A DNA stretch of 64,000 nt from Orenia metallireducens (GCF_003001995.1 NZ_PVNB01000004.1:149903-213902), one strand, 5' to 3'; positions 25,599-35,004 are shown, counted from the first letter of the stretch. The notes: generated from the sequence alone by a model not told the origin. A program made the numbers and translations.

Positions 25599-25930
25599 AT
25601 GAGTTTTAAGTTAGAATTCAACTTAAAGGAATATAATGGTGTACTTGAGGTTTCTTTAGTAGGATATTTGGATTCCTTTAGTTCACCTAAATTATTAAAA
25701 AATTGAATCAGTAGGTTGAAGAATCGATCGATAAGATAATCTTTTTAATGGAAGAGTTAGAATATATGTCTATTAGGGGTATTAGAACAATATTTTTTGC
25801 TAAAGAAAAAGTAGCAGTTAGCTCAGATGTGGTCTTAGTAGGGGCACAAAATAAGATGTTAGATCCTCTAAAGTTGAGTGAGTTAGACAACTTTTTTGTC
25901 ATTAAAGAGAGTGAAGAACAATATAATTAA
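25599..25930 (+). pseudogene. Broken STAS-domain gene
   Basis: The first frame, from ATG 25599, reads MSFKLEFNLKEYNGVLEVSL then VGYLDSFSSPKLLKN and stops at 25704. A shifted frame continues the domain (VEESIDKIIFLMEELEYMSI then RGIRTIFFAKEKVA) to 25930, with a further TAG near 25713. Together they make a normal-length STAS domain with the motif LEYMSIRGIR where SSAGLR is expected. So one frameshift and one nonsense change have broken it, and the usual Ser-Ala pair is absent. It lies between glgX and the HATPase gene. Confidence 0.75.
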
Positions 25931-25982
25931 TTAAGCTAATATAATTCTTCTTTGGCTCTAATATTTAAAAGGGATGATTAAT

Positions 25983-26414
25983 GTGACAAGCCTAAAATTA
26001 CCTGCAACTATGAAAAATCTCGATTCAATGATTAGTTATGTCTTAGATAAAGCAAAGAAATTCAATTTATGTGATAAGAAATTATTATATAAGTTAAGAC
26101 TTGTTTGTGAAGAGGTCTTAGTTAATATTATCAATTATGCTTATCAGGATCTTAATGAGGTAGGTTATGTGGAGATAGCCTGTGATATTGATACTAAAGA
26201 TAAAAAGATAACCTTGAAATTTATTGATGAGGGTATTGCTTTTAATATGCTTGATTATGAAGACCCTGATTTGACCCTTCCTTTATCGGAGAGAAAAGCT
26301 GGAGGTTTAGGAATCTATATAATAAAAACTATAATGGATAAAATAGAGTATCATCGAGAAGATGGAAAGAATACTCTTATCTTGATAAAGTCAATTGCTA
26401 ATTTTATTGAGTAG
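25983..26414 (+). CDS. HATPase anti-sigma-type serine kinase (RsbW/SpoIIAB-like)
   Basis: 143 residues from GTG 25983, nine bases after AAAAGGG; the ATG at 25974 abuts the ribosome binding site. The domain is a single GHKL ATPase: N-box VCEEVLVNIINYAYQD, G1 FIDEGIAFNMLDYEDPD and G2 KAGGLGIYIIKTIMDK. Such proteins phosphorylate STAS antagonists on Ser and bind a sigma factor or another client. The partner STAS protein (23115) and PP2C phosphatase (26522) flank it. No sigma gene is adjacent, so the client may be something other than sigma. Confidence 0.87.
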   Translation: MTSLKLPATMKNLDSMISYVLDKAKKFNLCDKKLLYKLRLVCEEVLVNIINYAYQDLNEVGYVEIACDIDTKDKKITLKFIDEGIAFNMLDYEDPDLTLPLSERKAGGLGIYIIKTIMDKIEYHREDGKNTLILIKSIANFIE

Positions 26415-26521
26415 CTTTATAAGGGTTAGTTAGCTGTTTTAGTTAAGACCTTCAAATTTGGAGTTATAGGTAAATGTGAGTTTATAATTTCTATTCATAA
26501 ACTCACTAGGAGGTGTAGATA

Positions 26522-27853
26522 TTGGTGAGAAATAATAATGATATATTATTTGATTTTGAAGATGATAAAAGCACTTCCGAGGATGATCTCTTATTTGAAT
26601 CGGAAGAGAGTGATGGTATAATATATACTTTCCAAGATGGAGAGGAGTATTTAGAAAATGAATTACCTCCTTGGAAGATATTGATTGTAGATGATGAGGA
26701 AGAAGTCCATAAGATAACTCGCATTGTACTAGATGATTTCACTTTTGAAGGAAGAGATATGAGATTTATCAATGCTTATTCAGCAGCAGAGGCAAAGAAG
26801 TTGCTAAATGAGCATTCTGATATAGCCATTGTTTTATTAGATGTTGTGATGGAGAATGAGGACTCTGGTTTAGAGGTAGTTAAGTATATTCGAGAAGAGT
26901 TAGGAAATAAGCTGGTTCAGATTATATTAAGAACAGGACAACCTGGACAGGCTCCAGAGAGAAGTGTAATTAAGGAGTATGATATTAATGACTATAAGGA
27001 GAAGACTGAGCTGACTTCTAAGAAGCTATATACTACTGTAATGACATCATTACGCTCTTATAAGAACTTAAAGAAGCTAGAGGAGACATCAGCGGCTAAA
27101 GAGAAAATCGAGAGTGAATTACAGGTGGCAAGTAAGATTCAAGCCAGTATGCTTCCAAGAATCTTTCCTCCTTTTCCTGACAGAAATGAATTTGAAATAT
27201 TTGCAAGTATGGAACCTGCCCGTAATGTAGGAGGAGATTTTTATGATTTCTTCTTTATTAATGATAATAAGTTCTGCTTTGTTATCGGTGATGTTGCAGG
27301 AAATGGGGTGCCTGCTGCATTATTTATGGTAATAACTAAGACTTTAATCAAGAATGAGGCTTTGAGAAATATTTCAGCTGAAGAGATATTATATAATGTC
27401 AATAATGCTCTTTGTAAAGATAATGATGAATATATCTTTGTAACTGCGTTTATAGGTATCTTGGATTTAGATACAGGAGAGCTTGAATTTGCTAATGCTG
27501 GGCATAATTCCCCTTTAATCTGTCGGGCAGAAGATAGAGAGTGTAGTTATATCAAATCTAATAATACCTTTATCCTTGGAATAACAGAGGAATTTGAATA
27601 TCAGAGAGGGAGTTTAAGTCTTGACTCCGGTGATGTTATCTTCTTATATACCGATGGAGTGACTGAATCAAGAGATGAGAATAAAGAACAGTATGGAAAT
27701 GTTAGATTGCAGAAGGTTATTTCTAAAATAGAGAATAAAGATGTGTATAATATTGAACAGGTGGTTAAAGATGACCTTAGTAAATTTACTAAAGGGGCAT
27801 ATCTTTTTGATGATGTAACCATGTTAGTATTAAAATTTAATAGAACTAGGTAA
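26522..27853 (+). CDS. Receiver-domain PP2C (SpoIIE/RsbU-type) phosphatase
   Basis: 443 residues from TTG 26522, eight bases after AGGAGG. An acidic N-terminal tail (about 1-50) is followed by a receiver domain starting PWKILIVDDEEEVHKITRIV, with phospho-acceptor Asp in IVLLDVVMENEDSGLEVV. A short coiled linker KEKIESELQVASKIQASMLP leads into a PP2C SpoIIE domain (GGDFYDFFFINDN, VIGDVAGNGVPAALFMV, FANAGHNSPLI, IFLYTDGVTESRDE). The receiver would let a histidine kinase, plausibly the one at 20042, set phosphatase activity toward the STAS protein. A strong terminator follows. Confidence 0.88.
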   Translation: MVRNNNDILFDFEDDKSTSEDDLLFESEESDGIIYTFQDGEEYLENELPPWKILIVDDEEEVHKITRIVLDDFTFEGRDMRFINAYSAAEAKKLLNEHSDIAIVLLDVVMENEDSGLEVVKYIREELGNKLVQIILRTGQPGQAPERSVIKEYDINDYKEKTELTSKKLYTTVMTSLRSYKNLKKLEETSAAKEKIESELQVASKIQASMLPRIFPPFPDRNEFEIFASMEPARNVGGDFYDFFFINDNKFCFVIGDVAGNGVPAALFMVITKTLIKNEALRNISAEEILYNVNNALCKDNDEYIFVTAFIGILDLDTGELEFANAGHNSPLICRAEDRECSYIKSNNTFILGITEEFEYQRGSLSLDSGDVIFLYTDGVTESRDENKEQYGNVRLQKVISKIENKDVYNIEQVVKDDLSKFTKGAYLFDDVTMLVLKFNRTR

Positions 27854-27856
27854 TAT

Positions 27857-27898
27857 AAAAGCCTAGCAATTCTATAATTATAGAATTGCTAGGCTTTT
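27857..27898 (+). terminator. Rho-independent terminator
   Basis: AAAAGCCTAGCAATTCTATA and its complement pair almost perfectly, ending in TTTT. It closes the partner-switch operon. Confidence 0.85.
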
Positions 27899-28150
27899 AT
27901 ATTTGAGAAAATAGAGCTAGTTAACTTTTAATTTGGTGGTTGCTAGTTTTAAAGTAGATAGAAAGTAGATAGTTATAGTATTATAAATATCTAAGTAAGG
28001 TACTTATCTAATAATCAAAATATCGCAATATTTCATTACTGTTTATTTTAAAAGTAGATACCTATAATTTAAACAGATGAATAAAAGGTAATTAGTAACA
28101 AATAATAAGTGTTAATAACATAAAAATCACCCTTAGGAGTCGTTAAATCT
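27899..28150. repeat. Spacer with a decayed short-word repeat
   Basis: The right end AATATCGCAATATTTC near 28019-28034 matches the terminal motif GTCGCAATAT of the hairpin family. AAGTAGATAGAAAGTAGATA near 27955 is a tandem word. No matching left end is visible, so the copy is decayed. The ribosome binding site of the gerA gene (TAGGAG, 28135-28140) lies at the right edge. Confidence 0.4.
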
Positions 28151-29707
28151 ATGAAATCTATAGTTTCTTTCTTTAAAAAAATTAGAGATGTCAATAATAA
28201 ATCAACAGATAGAAGGAATAAAAAAGAACTAATCTCAAGTAAATTAGCTGTTAATCTTAATAGAATTAAAGAGATCTTTGTTTATCCTAAGAATCAAGAT
28301 TTTAAAATTAGAAAGATTAGCATAAAATCGATTAGTAGAGTAGGGGTTATTCTTTATTTGAATGGAATGGTTGATAGTAAAAAGGTTGAAGAGCATATTA
28401 TCAATCCTTTACAAGAAGAGCCCTGTAATGATGAAAAATTGACTAATATTGATCTTATTAATAAGGTAATCAATGTTAGTATTGCAGATGAGATAGATAC
28501 CTTTCAAGAGATCAAAAAGAAGATTCTTGATGGAAGAACTGTTTTATTAGTCGATGGTTCTAGAAAAGCCATATATATGGATACTGTTGGTTTTAGTTAT
28601 CGCAATGTAGAGAAGCCAACTGCTGAAACTGTAGTCAAAGGTCCCAAGGAGTCCTTTAGTGAATCAACCCAAGTTAATAGATCCTTAATTAGAAAACAGC
28701 TAAGAAATGAGAAATTGATTACTGAGATTATGTCAGTAGGAGAGAGTTCTCCTTTAGATATATCAATTATGTATATTGATGATATTGCTAGTCCTGATTT
28801 AGTAAAGAAGATAAAGAAAAGAGTTCAAGATATCAAGGCTGATGTAGTTCAAAATATTGCTATCTTAGAGCAACATTTAGAGGAGAGACCATATTCCTTA
28901 GTGCCAACAGTATTATATACAGAAAGACCAGATCGTGTTGCAGCATTTCTTCAGGAGGGTCATGTAGTACTAGTGGATAACTCACCAGCAGCTTTAGTTC
29001 TTCCTGTGACATTTTGGTCTTTCTTTCAAACTGCTGAGGATATGTATCAGAGATGGGCTTATGGTAATTTTATTAGATTGATTAGATTGCTTGCTTTGCT
29101 GACCACTTTGTTGGCACCGGCAGCTTATATTGCAATGACCAATTTTCATGAGAATCTTTTGCCAACAGACCTTCTTTTAGCTATTACTGCTACTAGAGAG
29201 AATGTTCCCTTTCCTGTTATAATAGAGGTTTTATTGATGGAGATATCCTTTGAATTAATTAGAGAGGCTGGGATTAGAATTCCCAACACAATAGGACCTA
29301 CCATTGGAATCGTTGGAGCATTATTGATTGGACAAGCAGCAGTTGATGCAAATGTTATTAGCCCAATTATAGTTATAATCATTGCCTTAAATGGTCTATC
29401 ATCCTTTGCTATTCCCAATACCAGCTTAAATTATATGATTAGGATAATGAAATTTATATTCTCCTTCTCAGCATATCTATTTGGATATCTGGGAATATCC
29501 ATCTCTTTAACTGTAACACTATCTTATTTAGCTTCTATTAAATCCTTTGATGTACCTTTCTTGTCACCATTATCCCCTTATTATCCATCATCAGGTGATA
29601 CTATTATCCGTCCTCCGGTCTGGAAGCAGTGGCTAAGACCTTTAAATATCTATCCACAGGATAAACAGAGAAAAGAGAAGGTGGAGGGGGACGATAGTAA
29701 TGATTAA
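28151..29707 (+). CDS. Spore germinant receptor subunit A (GerA/GerKA family)
   Basis: 518 residues. The N-terminal half is soluble (VILYLNGMVDSKKVEEHIIN, then SIMYIDDIASPDLVKKIKKR) and the C-terminal half has five to six membrane helices with the family's PTVLYTERPDRVAAFLQEGH, NSPAALVLPVTFWSFFQTAE, GIRIPNTIGPTIGIVGALLI and a proline-rich end (IIRPPVWKQWLRPL). GerA-type proteins sit in the spore inner membrane and with B and C subunits sense nutrients to start germination. The gene overlaps the next by 8 bases, giving a tight A-B-C operon. A start about ten bases after TAGGAG is acceptable. Confidence 0.92.
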   Translation: MKSIVSFFKKIRDVNNKSTDRRNKKELISSKLAVNLNRIKEIFVYPKNQDFKIRKISIKSISRVGVILYLNGMVDSKKVEEHIINPLQEEPCNDEKLTNIDLINKVINVSIADEIDTFQEIKKKILDGRTVLLVDGSRKAIYMDTVGFSYRNVEKPTAETVVKGPKESFSESTQVNRSLIRKQLRNEKLITEIMSVGESSPLDISIMYIDDIASPDLVKKIKKRVQDIKADVVQNIAILEQHLEERPYSLVPTVLYTERPDRVAAFLQEGHVVLVDNSPAALVLPVTFWSFFQTAEDMYQRWAYGNFIRLIRLLALLTTLLAPAAYIAMTNFHENLLPTDLLLAITATRENVPFPVIIEVLLMEISFELIREAGIRIPNTIGPTIGIVGALLIGQAAVDANVISPIIVIIIALNGLSSFAIPNTSLNYMIRIMKFIFSFSAYLFGYLGISISLTVTLSYLASIKSFDVPFLSPLSPYYPSSGDTIIRPPVWKQWLRPLNIYPQDKQRKEKVEGDDSND

Positions 29708-30806
29708 AGAGTCAGATGGAAAGATAGGTATTAGAGAGTTTGTCTCAATTATAGTCTTTTCAATTATTTTAAAGGTTGCTGATATGACTCCTAATTTATT
29801 ATTTAAAGAGGGAATGACTGCTACTTGGATGATGCCTTTAATTATGGGAGGATATATCCTTTTGCCTCTATTGATCTTATTATCTTTGCTAAATAGGTAT
29901 AAAAGCAAAGGATTAATAGAGCTAATATATAGTATTACTGGTAAGTATGTTGGATTTATCATCAGTTTTGTTCTAACAATAATTTCTCTTTTAGGAACTG
30001 CTGTCAACCTTCGAGATCAAGTGGATATTCTTAATACTCTTTTCTTCCCTAAAACACCTATAATAGTTCTATTGATAATTATTACAATTAGTTGTTATCT
30101 GATTGCTAAAAGGGGATTAGAGGCTTTAGGAAGAACTTGTTGGCTATTATTACCGATAATTATCGCTTCTTTTATTTTATTAGTGGCACTCGCTTTAGGC
30201 GAAGTTAATTTAGAGTATATATATCCTATTTGGGGTCCTGGTCTCTCTCAATTATTTAAAAGTTCCTTATTGCACATATCTATTTTTGGAGAATTATTTT
30301 TGATGACAACTTTCTATCCTTTTGTTAGAGATGATAAAAAATATTATAGAGGTACTTTTTACTCTCTATTTATTATTATTACAGGGATGGTTCTATCTTT
30401 TTTGTTATACATAACTGTTTTTGATTATCCTACTATACAGAAGGTAGCTTTTCCCTTTCAATCACTAAGCCTATATGTATCTATTGGTTACTTTATAGCT
30501 AATGTAGAGAATCTATTTCTTCTCTTCTGGTTTATTGGAGCTATTATGCGTTTTAGTATTTATTTATATGTGACAGCAGCAATCTTTGCTTATACTATCA
30601 AGATTGAAGAGTTTGAGTTGTTACTTTTCCCAATATCATTAGTTATAATTTCTTTAGCTCTAATTCCAGAGAATTCTATTGTTGCTATGAGAATATTCAG
30701 AGAAGACTATATTCTAAAGTTTACTTGGTCGATATTTATATTTTTACCAGTATTCTTATGGGTTGTTGATCGTTTAAAAGGGAGAGCTGATGATGAAATT
30801 TATTAA
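29700..30806 (+). CDS. Spore germinant receptor subunit B (GerB/GerKB family)
   Basis: 368 residues with about ten predicted membrane helices, an APC-fold transporter-like protein of the endospore germination permease family (IGIREFVSIIVFSIILKVAD, LIELIYSITGKYVGFIISFV, FPFQSLSLYVSIGYFIANVE). The B subunit is thought to hold the germinant-binding site. GAGGGGGACG precedes the ATG, which lies within the gerA 3' end. It overlaps gerC by 17 bases. Which nutrient it senses cannot be read from sequence. Confidence 0.9.
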   Translation: MIKESDGKIGIREFVSIIVFSIILKVADMTPNLLFKEGMTATWMMPLIMGGYILLPLLILLSLLNRYKSKGLIELIYSITGKYVGFIISFVLTIISLLGTAVNLRDQVDILNTLFFPKTPIIVLLIIITISCYLIAKRGLEALGRTCWLLLPIIIASFILLVALALGEVNLEYIYPIWGPGLSQLFKSSLLHISIFGELFLMTTFYPFVRDDKKYYRGTFYSLFIIITGMVLSFLLYITVFDYPTIQKVAFPFQSLSLYVSIGYFIANVENLFLLFWFIGAIMRFSIYLYVTAAIFAYTIKIEEFELLLFPISLVIISLALIPENSIVAMRIFREDYILKFTWSIFIFLPVFLWVVDRLKGRADDEIY

Positions 30807-32031
30807 ATTAATTATATTTTTAATAATAGTTTTATTTATAAGTGGCTGTTGGGATAGATCGGAATTGGAACGGCAGGCTTATATTGTTGCTATTGGACTG
30901 GATCAAGGAAGAGATAAGAATGTTGAGGTGACTTACTTGATTGCTAATCCTCAAGGGGGTGGTGGACCAGAGGTAGGAACTGCTCAAGGTGAGCCACCCA
31001 GTGAAGTAATTACTCTGGAAGTACCAGATATTGTAGCTGGCTTAGATCTACTAAATGCTACTGTACCTCGCGAGATTAACTTTGGACATATATCTACATT
31101 GATTATTTCAGAGAAGTTTGCTAGAGGTGAGCAGTTGATATATAATCTCGATGCTGCAATTAGAGAGCGGCAGACTGGGAGAAAGACCTTTGTAATCGTA
31201 TCTAAGGAGAAAGCTAGTGATTTTATCAGAGGTAATAAACCCTTACTTGAGACAAGAGCAAATAAGTTTTATGATTTTATGAGAATTCGATTGAAGAAGA
31301 TAGGAATAGTTGGACCAGCTAAGCTTCATTATCTTTTAAAGAGAACGGAGTCTAAGGATGAATTATTCCTTGCGGCCTATGCTACAGTAGCCAAAAAAGA
31401 GGGAAAAGGAAAAAAGCAGGGTTATGAGGATGACTATCTTCCAGGAGAGATACCTAAAAAGGGAGGAAATCCAACTCAGATAATTGGATCTGCAGTCTTT
31501 AAAGAGGGGAAGATGGTTGGCAGATTGACTGGAGAAGAGACCAGATTAGCTTTATTATTAAGACCCCATTATAAGACAGCTTCAATGATATTTACTTTTC
31601 CTGATCCTATTAGTAAAGGTTATAGAGTGACTATGAGACTGAAAAAACACAGGGATTCAGAGCTTAAGCTAGATTTATCTGAGGATGATCCTAATATTAA
31701 GACTACTATTTCAATTGTTGCCCATATCTTAGCTATTGTCAGTGGTAATAATTATACTGATAATCTCCAAAAACAGGAGTTATTAAAGAAGTCTATTGAG
31801 GATAGTTTAGAGAATAAAATAAAAGATTTGATTGATAAGACCCAAAAAGATTTTAGAGGCGAACCCTTTCTATGGGTATTAGAAGCTAGAAAGAAGTTCA
31901 CTACTTTTTCTGAATATCGTAACTATAACTGGATAGGAAGATACCCTTATGCAAAGGTTGAAGTAAAGGTGGAAGTAGATTTAAAAGGCTTTGGGAAACA
32001 GGTTACTCCAACAGGGCATAGAATTGATTAG
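30790..32031 (+). CDS. Spore germinant receptor lipoprotein subunit C (Ger(x)C family)
   Basis: 413 residues. The signal MMKFIKLIIFLIIVLFISGC ends in a lipobox (ISGC) followed by the family's WDRSELERQAYIVAIGLDQG. Later segments include DLLNATVPREINFGHISTLI and, at the C-terminus, WNWIGRYPYA-like NYNWIGRYPYAKVEVKVEVD. The protein would be lipid-anchored on the outer face of the spore inner membrane and complete the receptor. GGGAGAG overlaps the end of gerB. ATG 30790 and 30793 are both possible. A hairpin repeat follows at 32059. Confidence 0.9.
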   Translation: MMKFIKLIIFLIIVLFISGCWDRSELERQAYIVAIGLDQGRDKNVEVTYLIANPQGGGGPEVGTAQGEPPSEVITLEVPDIVAGLDLLNATVPREINFGHISTLIISEKFARGEQLIYNLDAAIRERQTGRKTFVIVSKEKASDFIRGNKPLLETRANKFYDFMRIRLKKIGIVGPAKLHYLLKRTESKDELFLAAYATVAKKEGKGKKQGYEDDYLPGEIPKKGGNPTQIIGSAVFKEGKMVGRLTGEETRLALLLRPHYKTASMIFTFPDPISKGYRVTMRLKKHRDSELKLDLSEDDPNIKTTISIVAHILAIVSGNNYTDNLQKQELLKKSIEDSLENKIKDLIDKTQKDFRGEPFLWVLEARKKFTTFSEYRNYNWIGRYPYAKVEVKVEVDLKGFGKQVTPTGHRID

Positions 32032-32058
32032 GGATAGTTTAAGTGCTGGTGTATGGAT

Positions 32059-32155
32059 ATATTACGATACTTTAGTAATCAGTGGCGAGTGACGGGTAAC
32101 GAGTAAGAATCTCTTTTCATCACTTGTCACTCATTACTCGTTACTGTCGTAATAT
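32059..32155. repeat. Hairpin repeat with GAGTAACGAGTGA words
   Basis: The outer ends ATATTACGATAC and CTGTCGTAATAT are degenerate relatives of the GCGACAC family ends. Inside, GGCGAGTGACGGGTAACGAG on the left pairs with CACTTGTCACTCATTACTCG and TTACTG on the right. The words differ from those of other copies but pair with each other. Confidence 0.75.
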
Positions 32156-32226
32156 CTTTATATAGAATCATATCTCAATTTAATTCTAGAATTGGATATA
32201 GATATTGGCTTAAGGGGGTTAAGAGA

Positions 32227-32607
32227 TTGAGAAGGTTTAATTGGCAGCAGAAGGTGAAGGATTTAAAAGCAAAGCTATATATCCCTATTATGCTTACAAA
32301 GATCCAAGGGTCTCTTGGTATTCAAAGTTATTTATTCTTCTGATATTAGGGTATGCTTTAAGTCCTATTGATTTAATCCCAGATTTTATTCCTATTTTAG
32401 GCTATTTTAGATGATTTGTTATTATTGCCTGTTGGGATTATCTTAGCTCTTACAGTGCTTCCTGATAACCTCTATCAAGAGTTTGAAAAAGATGTAGAGT
32501 TAAGTATGGATAATATAGATAATCAGGTTAGTAGAATCGGAGGAATCTCTGTTATTGCAATTTGGATAATTGGAATCTTATCGATTATCATTATAATGTT
32601 AAGATGA
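32227..32607 (+). pseudogene. Frameshifted DUF1232 (YkvA-like) membrane protein gene
   Basis: TTG 32227 follows GGGGG and reads LRRFNWQQKVKDLKAKLY. A second frame reads YYAYKDPRVSWYSKLFILLI and LGYALSPIDLIPDFIPILGY, the DUF1232 core. A third frame reads LDDLLLLPVGIILALTVLPD to a final transmembrane helix. One shift lies near 32280-32292; the other is a single extra T in a T run near 32403-32408. The combined protein would be a normal-length YkvA family member. True decay or sequencing error are both possible. Confidence 0.72.
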
Positions 32608-32657
32608 GCTAGTTGACAACAGATGGATAATCAACTTTTAACTTCTAATTTCTGGTT

Positions 32658-33434
32658 TTATAGTGCCAATTTATTATTGATATATGATTTAATCTGCTCA
32701 TAGACTTCTCTCGCTTTGTCTGAAGGGGGCAAGGTCATAAACAGCTTGTCTATATATTCTCTTTCTTCGATGATTTTGAGACTCTTTTGAAAGTTTATGT
32801 CATAAACCCAGCCCATTTGTGTCAATTTTAAATCATTTAATGTCTTTAAATCTTTATAATCAACAGGTTTTTCTGCTATTATCTGTTGGCAGATAGAGTT
32901 AGAAATATCATCTTTAGAAGTTAATCCTAAGCCCACAACTTTATTATTATCCTCTTGATTATAATCATTAATTACAACTCTCCAGATATCCAATTTATCG
33001 GCATCACGAATTAATTTGCTATAAAGTAATACCTTGTCAGTTTCATCTTCAGGTAAATTCATCTTATTATGATAAGATATAGCCTTTAAAATTAGCTGGG
33101 AAGATTCTTGAGAAATTTCTGCTAATAGATCATTCTCTAAGATAATTTTAATTGCTAGTGCTGCATGATCCTCTGATTTAGCATCTGAAAAGGTCTTATA
33201 GCGCTTATACTGTTCAAACCTTCCTAAATCATGGAATAGTGCTGTTATTTTAGCAAGATACAGCTCTTCTGCTGATAGTATCTCCTCTCCTATAGTAGTT
33301 ATTAATTCAACAACTTTATAGGTATGCTCAAATTTTAAATCTATATTTCTTTGGTCTGTAGGATTTGGGAAGGAGTAAGTACTTACATATTTATTAAACC
33401 ATCCTTTTAAAGTTAAAAATATCTCTTCATTCAT
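32658..33434 (-). CDS. HD-domain phosphohydrolase
   Basis: 258 residues on the minus strand. The HD motif is present: LKFEHTYKVVELI supplies the first His and LAKITALFHDLGRFEQYKRY the His-Asp pair, followed by LILKAISYHNKMNLPEDETD and KLIRDADKLDIWRVVINDYN as later ligands. This arrangement is the general metal-dependent HD phosphohydrolase type acting on nucleotides or related phosphates; the substrate is unknown. GAGGAGGAAT precedes the ATG. It is the only minus-strand gene in this part of the window and stands alone. Confidence 0.83.
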   Translation of the reverse strand: MNEEIFLTLKGWFNKYVSTYSFPNPTDQRNIDLKFEHTYKVVELITTIGEEILSAEELYLAKITALFHDLGRFEQYKRYKTFSDAKSEDHAALAIKIILENDLLAEISQESSQLILKAISYHNKMNLPEDETDKVLLYSKLIRDADKLDIWRVVINDYNQEDNNKVVGLGLTSKDDISNSICQQIIAEKPVDYKDLKTLNDLKLTQMGWVYDINFQKSLKIIEEREYIDKLFMTLPPSDKAREVYEQIKSYINNKLAL

Positions 33435-33523
33435 TATAGGATTCCTCCTCTTATATTAGTAGCTACTTTTAATTGTATAGTTTATCCTCTATTTAGGCAA
33501 GAGGAGATAGAGAAATATTAATC

Positions 33524-33612
33524 TTTTTGTAAGGTATGGTCGCGACCAGACCCTACTTTAAAACCTTTTAATTCTTCGTTATTCATTTGAAAAACTGTCG
33601 CAATATCCCCAT
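33524..33612. repeat. Partial hairpin repeat, GCGACAC family
   Basis: GGTATGGTCGCGACCAGACC at the left contains the palindrome TGGTCGCGACCA. AACTGTCGCAATATCC at the right is the usual terminal motif. Internal CTTCGTTATTCA has no good partner, so the copy is partly decayed. Confidence 0.5.
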
Positions 33613-33800
33613 TAAGAGTTACTATTATGTTTAAAAAGAATTAATATTTTAATTTCTTATAAATAAAATAGATGGTCTGGTTTATTTTTGATATAATGGT
33701 TATAATTATGGTGATAGAAATTAGAGAGATCTTCTCTAATATTAAATATTATCTTATAGTTAAAGGTTAAATTAATTTATATTTAGAAAGGATGATAACA

Positions 33801-34940
33801 GTGAAAGGACCATTAATTATGACACCTGGACCAACCTATGTCGATGAAGAGGTAAGGGCTGCTTTGGCTAAACCGATAACCAATCCAGATATAGATTCAG
33901 ATTTTTATGAGTATTATCAGAATACCTGTTCAAAGCTACAGAAGCTGATGAATACTGAAAATCAAGTACTTATCTTGAGTGGAGAGGGGATATTAGGTCT
34001 TGAAGCTGCCTGTGCTTCTTTAATTGAGCCTGGAGATAAGGTATTGTGCATTGATAATGGAATCTTTGGAAATGGATTTGGGGACTTTGCTAAGATATAT
34101 GGTGCTGAAGTAAGCTATTTTAAAGCCGACTATCGTAAGGCTATCAACCTTCAGGAATTAGAAGAGTTTTTAGAAAATAATCATGACTTCAAAGTGGCTA
34201 CTTTAGTCCATTGTGAGACTCCTTCAGGAATAACAAATCCAGTGGATAAACTCTGTCTTTTATTGAAAAAACATAGGATTATTACAGTAGTTGATTCTGT
34301 TTCAGCTATTGGTGGTGAGAGATTAGAGACAGATAAATGGGGAATGGATATTGTTTTGGGTGGCTCTCAGAAATGCTTATCAGCTCCTCCAGGATTAACT
34401 TTTTTAAGTATAAGCCAAGCTGCTTGGGAAGTAATCTTAAATAGAAAAGCACCAATTGCTAGCTTCTATTGTAACTTAGCAAACTGGAAGGATTGGTATG
34501 AGAAACAGTGGTTTCCCTATACCCAACCGATCAGTGATATCTATGGCTTAAGGGTAGCAGTAGAGAGGTGGCTAGAGGAGAATAATCCAATTGATAGGCA
34601 TGCTAAACTAGCCAATGCTGTCAGAGAGAGCTTAGTCAGTGGAGGGTTGGAGTTATATCCTCTAGATGGTTTCTCAAATACCGTTACAACTATTAATATA
34701 CCTAAAGGAGTTAGCTATCAGGATATTTATGATCAGATGTTAAAGGACCATAATATTATGATAACTGGAGCTTTTGGTTTCTTAAAGGATAAGGTAATTA
34801 GAATCGGGCATATGGGTGAAAACTGCCATGAAGAGAAGCTTTATCTAACCTTAAAAGCCCTTGATCTGACTTTGCGTAGTTTAGGTGTGGAGTTAAAGGG
34901 AGAGTTAGATAAATTATTTATTTCAGCTATAAAGGGATAG
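33801..34940 (+). CDS. Class V aminotransferase (serine/alanine-glyoxylate aminotransferase family)
   Basis: About 379 residues from GTG 33801, nine bases after AAAGG; ATG 33792 touches it. It begins GPLIMTPGPTYVDEEVRAAL, typical of alanine/serine-glyoxylate and phosphonate aminotransferases. The PLP-binding Lys is in IVLGGSQKCLSAPPGLTFLS, and the cofactor-binding Asp in ITVVDSVSAIGGE. It would transfer an amino group between a small amino acid and a 2-oxo acid such as glyoxylate or pyruvate in the cytoplasm. No pathway partner is adjacent, so the exact substrates are open. A terminator follows at 35005. Confidence 0.86.
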   Translation: MKGPLIMTPGPTYVDEEVRAALAKPITNPDIDSDFYEYYQNTCSKLQKLMNTENQVLILSGEGILGLEAACASLIEPGDKVLCIDNGIFGNGFGDFAKIYGAEVSYFKADYRKAINLQELEEFLENNHDFKVATLVHCETPSGITNPVDKLCLLLKKHRIITVVDSVSAIGGERLETDKWGMDIVLGGSQKCLSAPPGLTFLSISQAAWEVILNRKAPIASFYCNLANWKDWYEKQWFPYTQPISDIYGLRVAVERWLEENNPIDRHAKLANAVRESLVSGGLELYPLDGFSNTVTTINIPKGVSYQDIYDQMLKDHNIMITGAFGFLKDKVIRIGHMGENCHEEKLYLTLKALDLTLRSLGVELKGELDKLFISAIKG

Positions 34941-35004
34941 TAGTTAAAATAATTTAGAAAACAGATAAGAAATGATGGTGATTAAAAAATATATTGAAAT
35001 TCTC

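Noticed and set aside
25748..25930. Separate 60-codon gene after glgX
   Set aside because: It is the second half of a frameshifted STAS domain with no ribosome binding site of its own; annotated within the pseudogene 25599-25930.
29146..30007. Minus-strand frames of 90 and 121 codons over gerA/gerB
   Set aside because: They lie entirely opposite conserved membrane segments of the germination receptor genes; no start signals.
32416..32607. Separate 63-codon membrane protein
   Set aside because: It is the last part of the frameshifted DUF1232 gene that begins at 32227.
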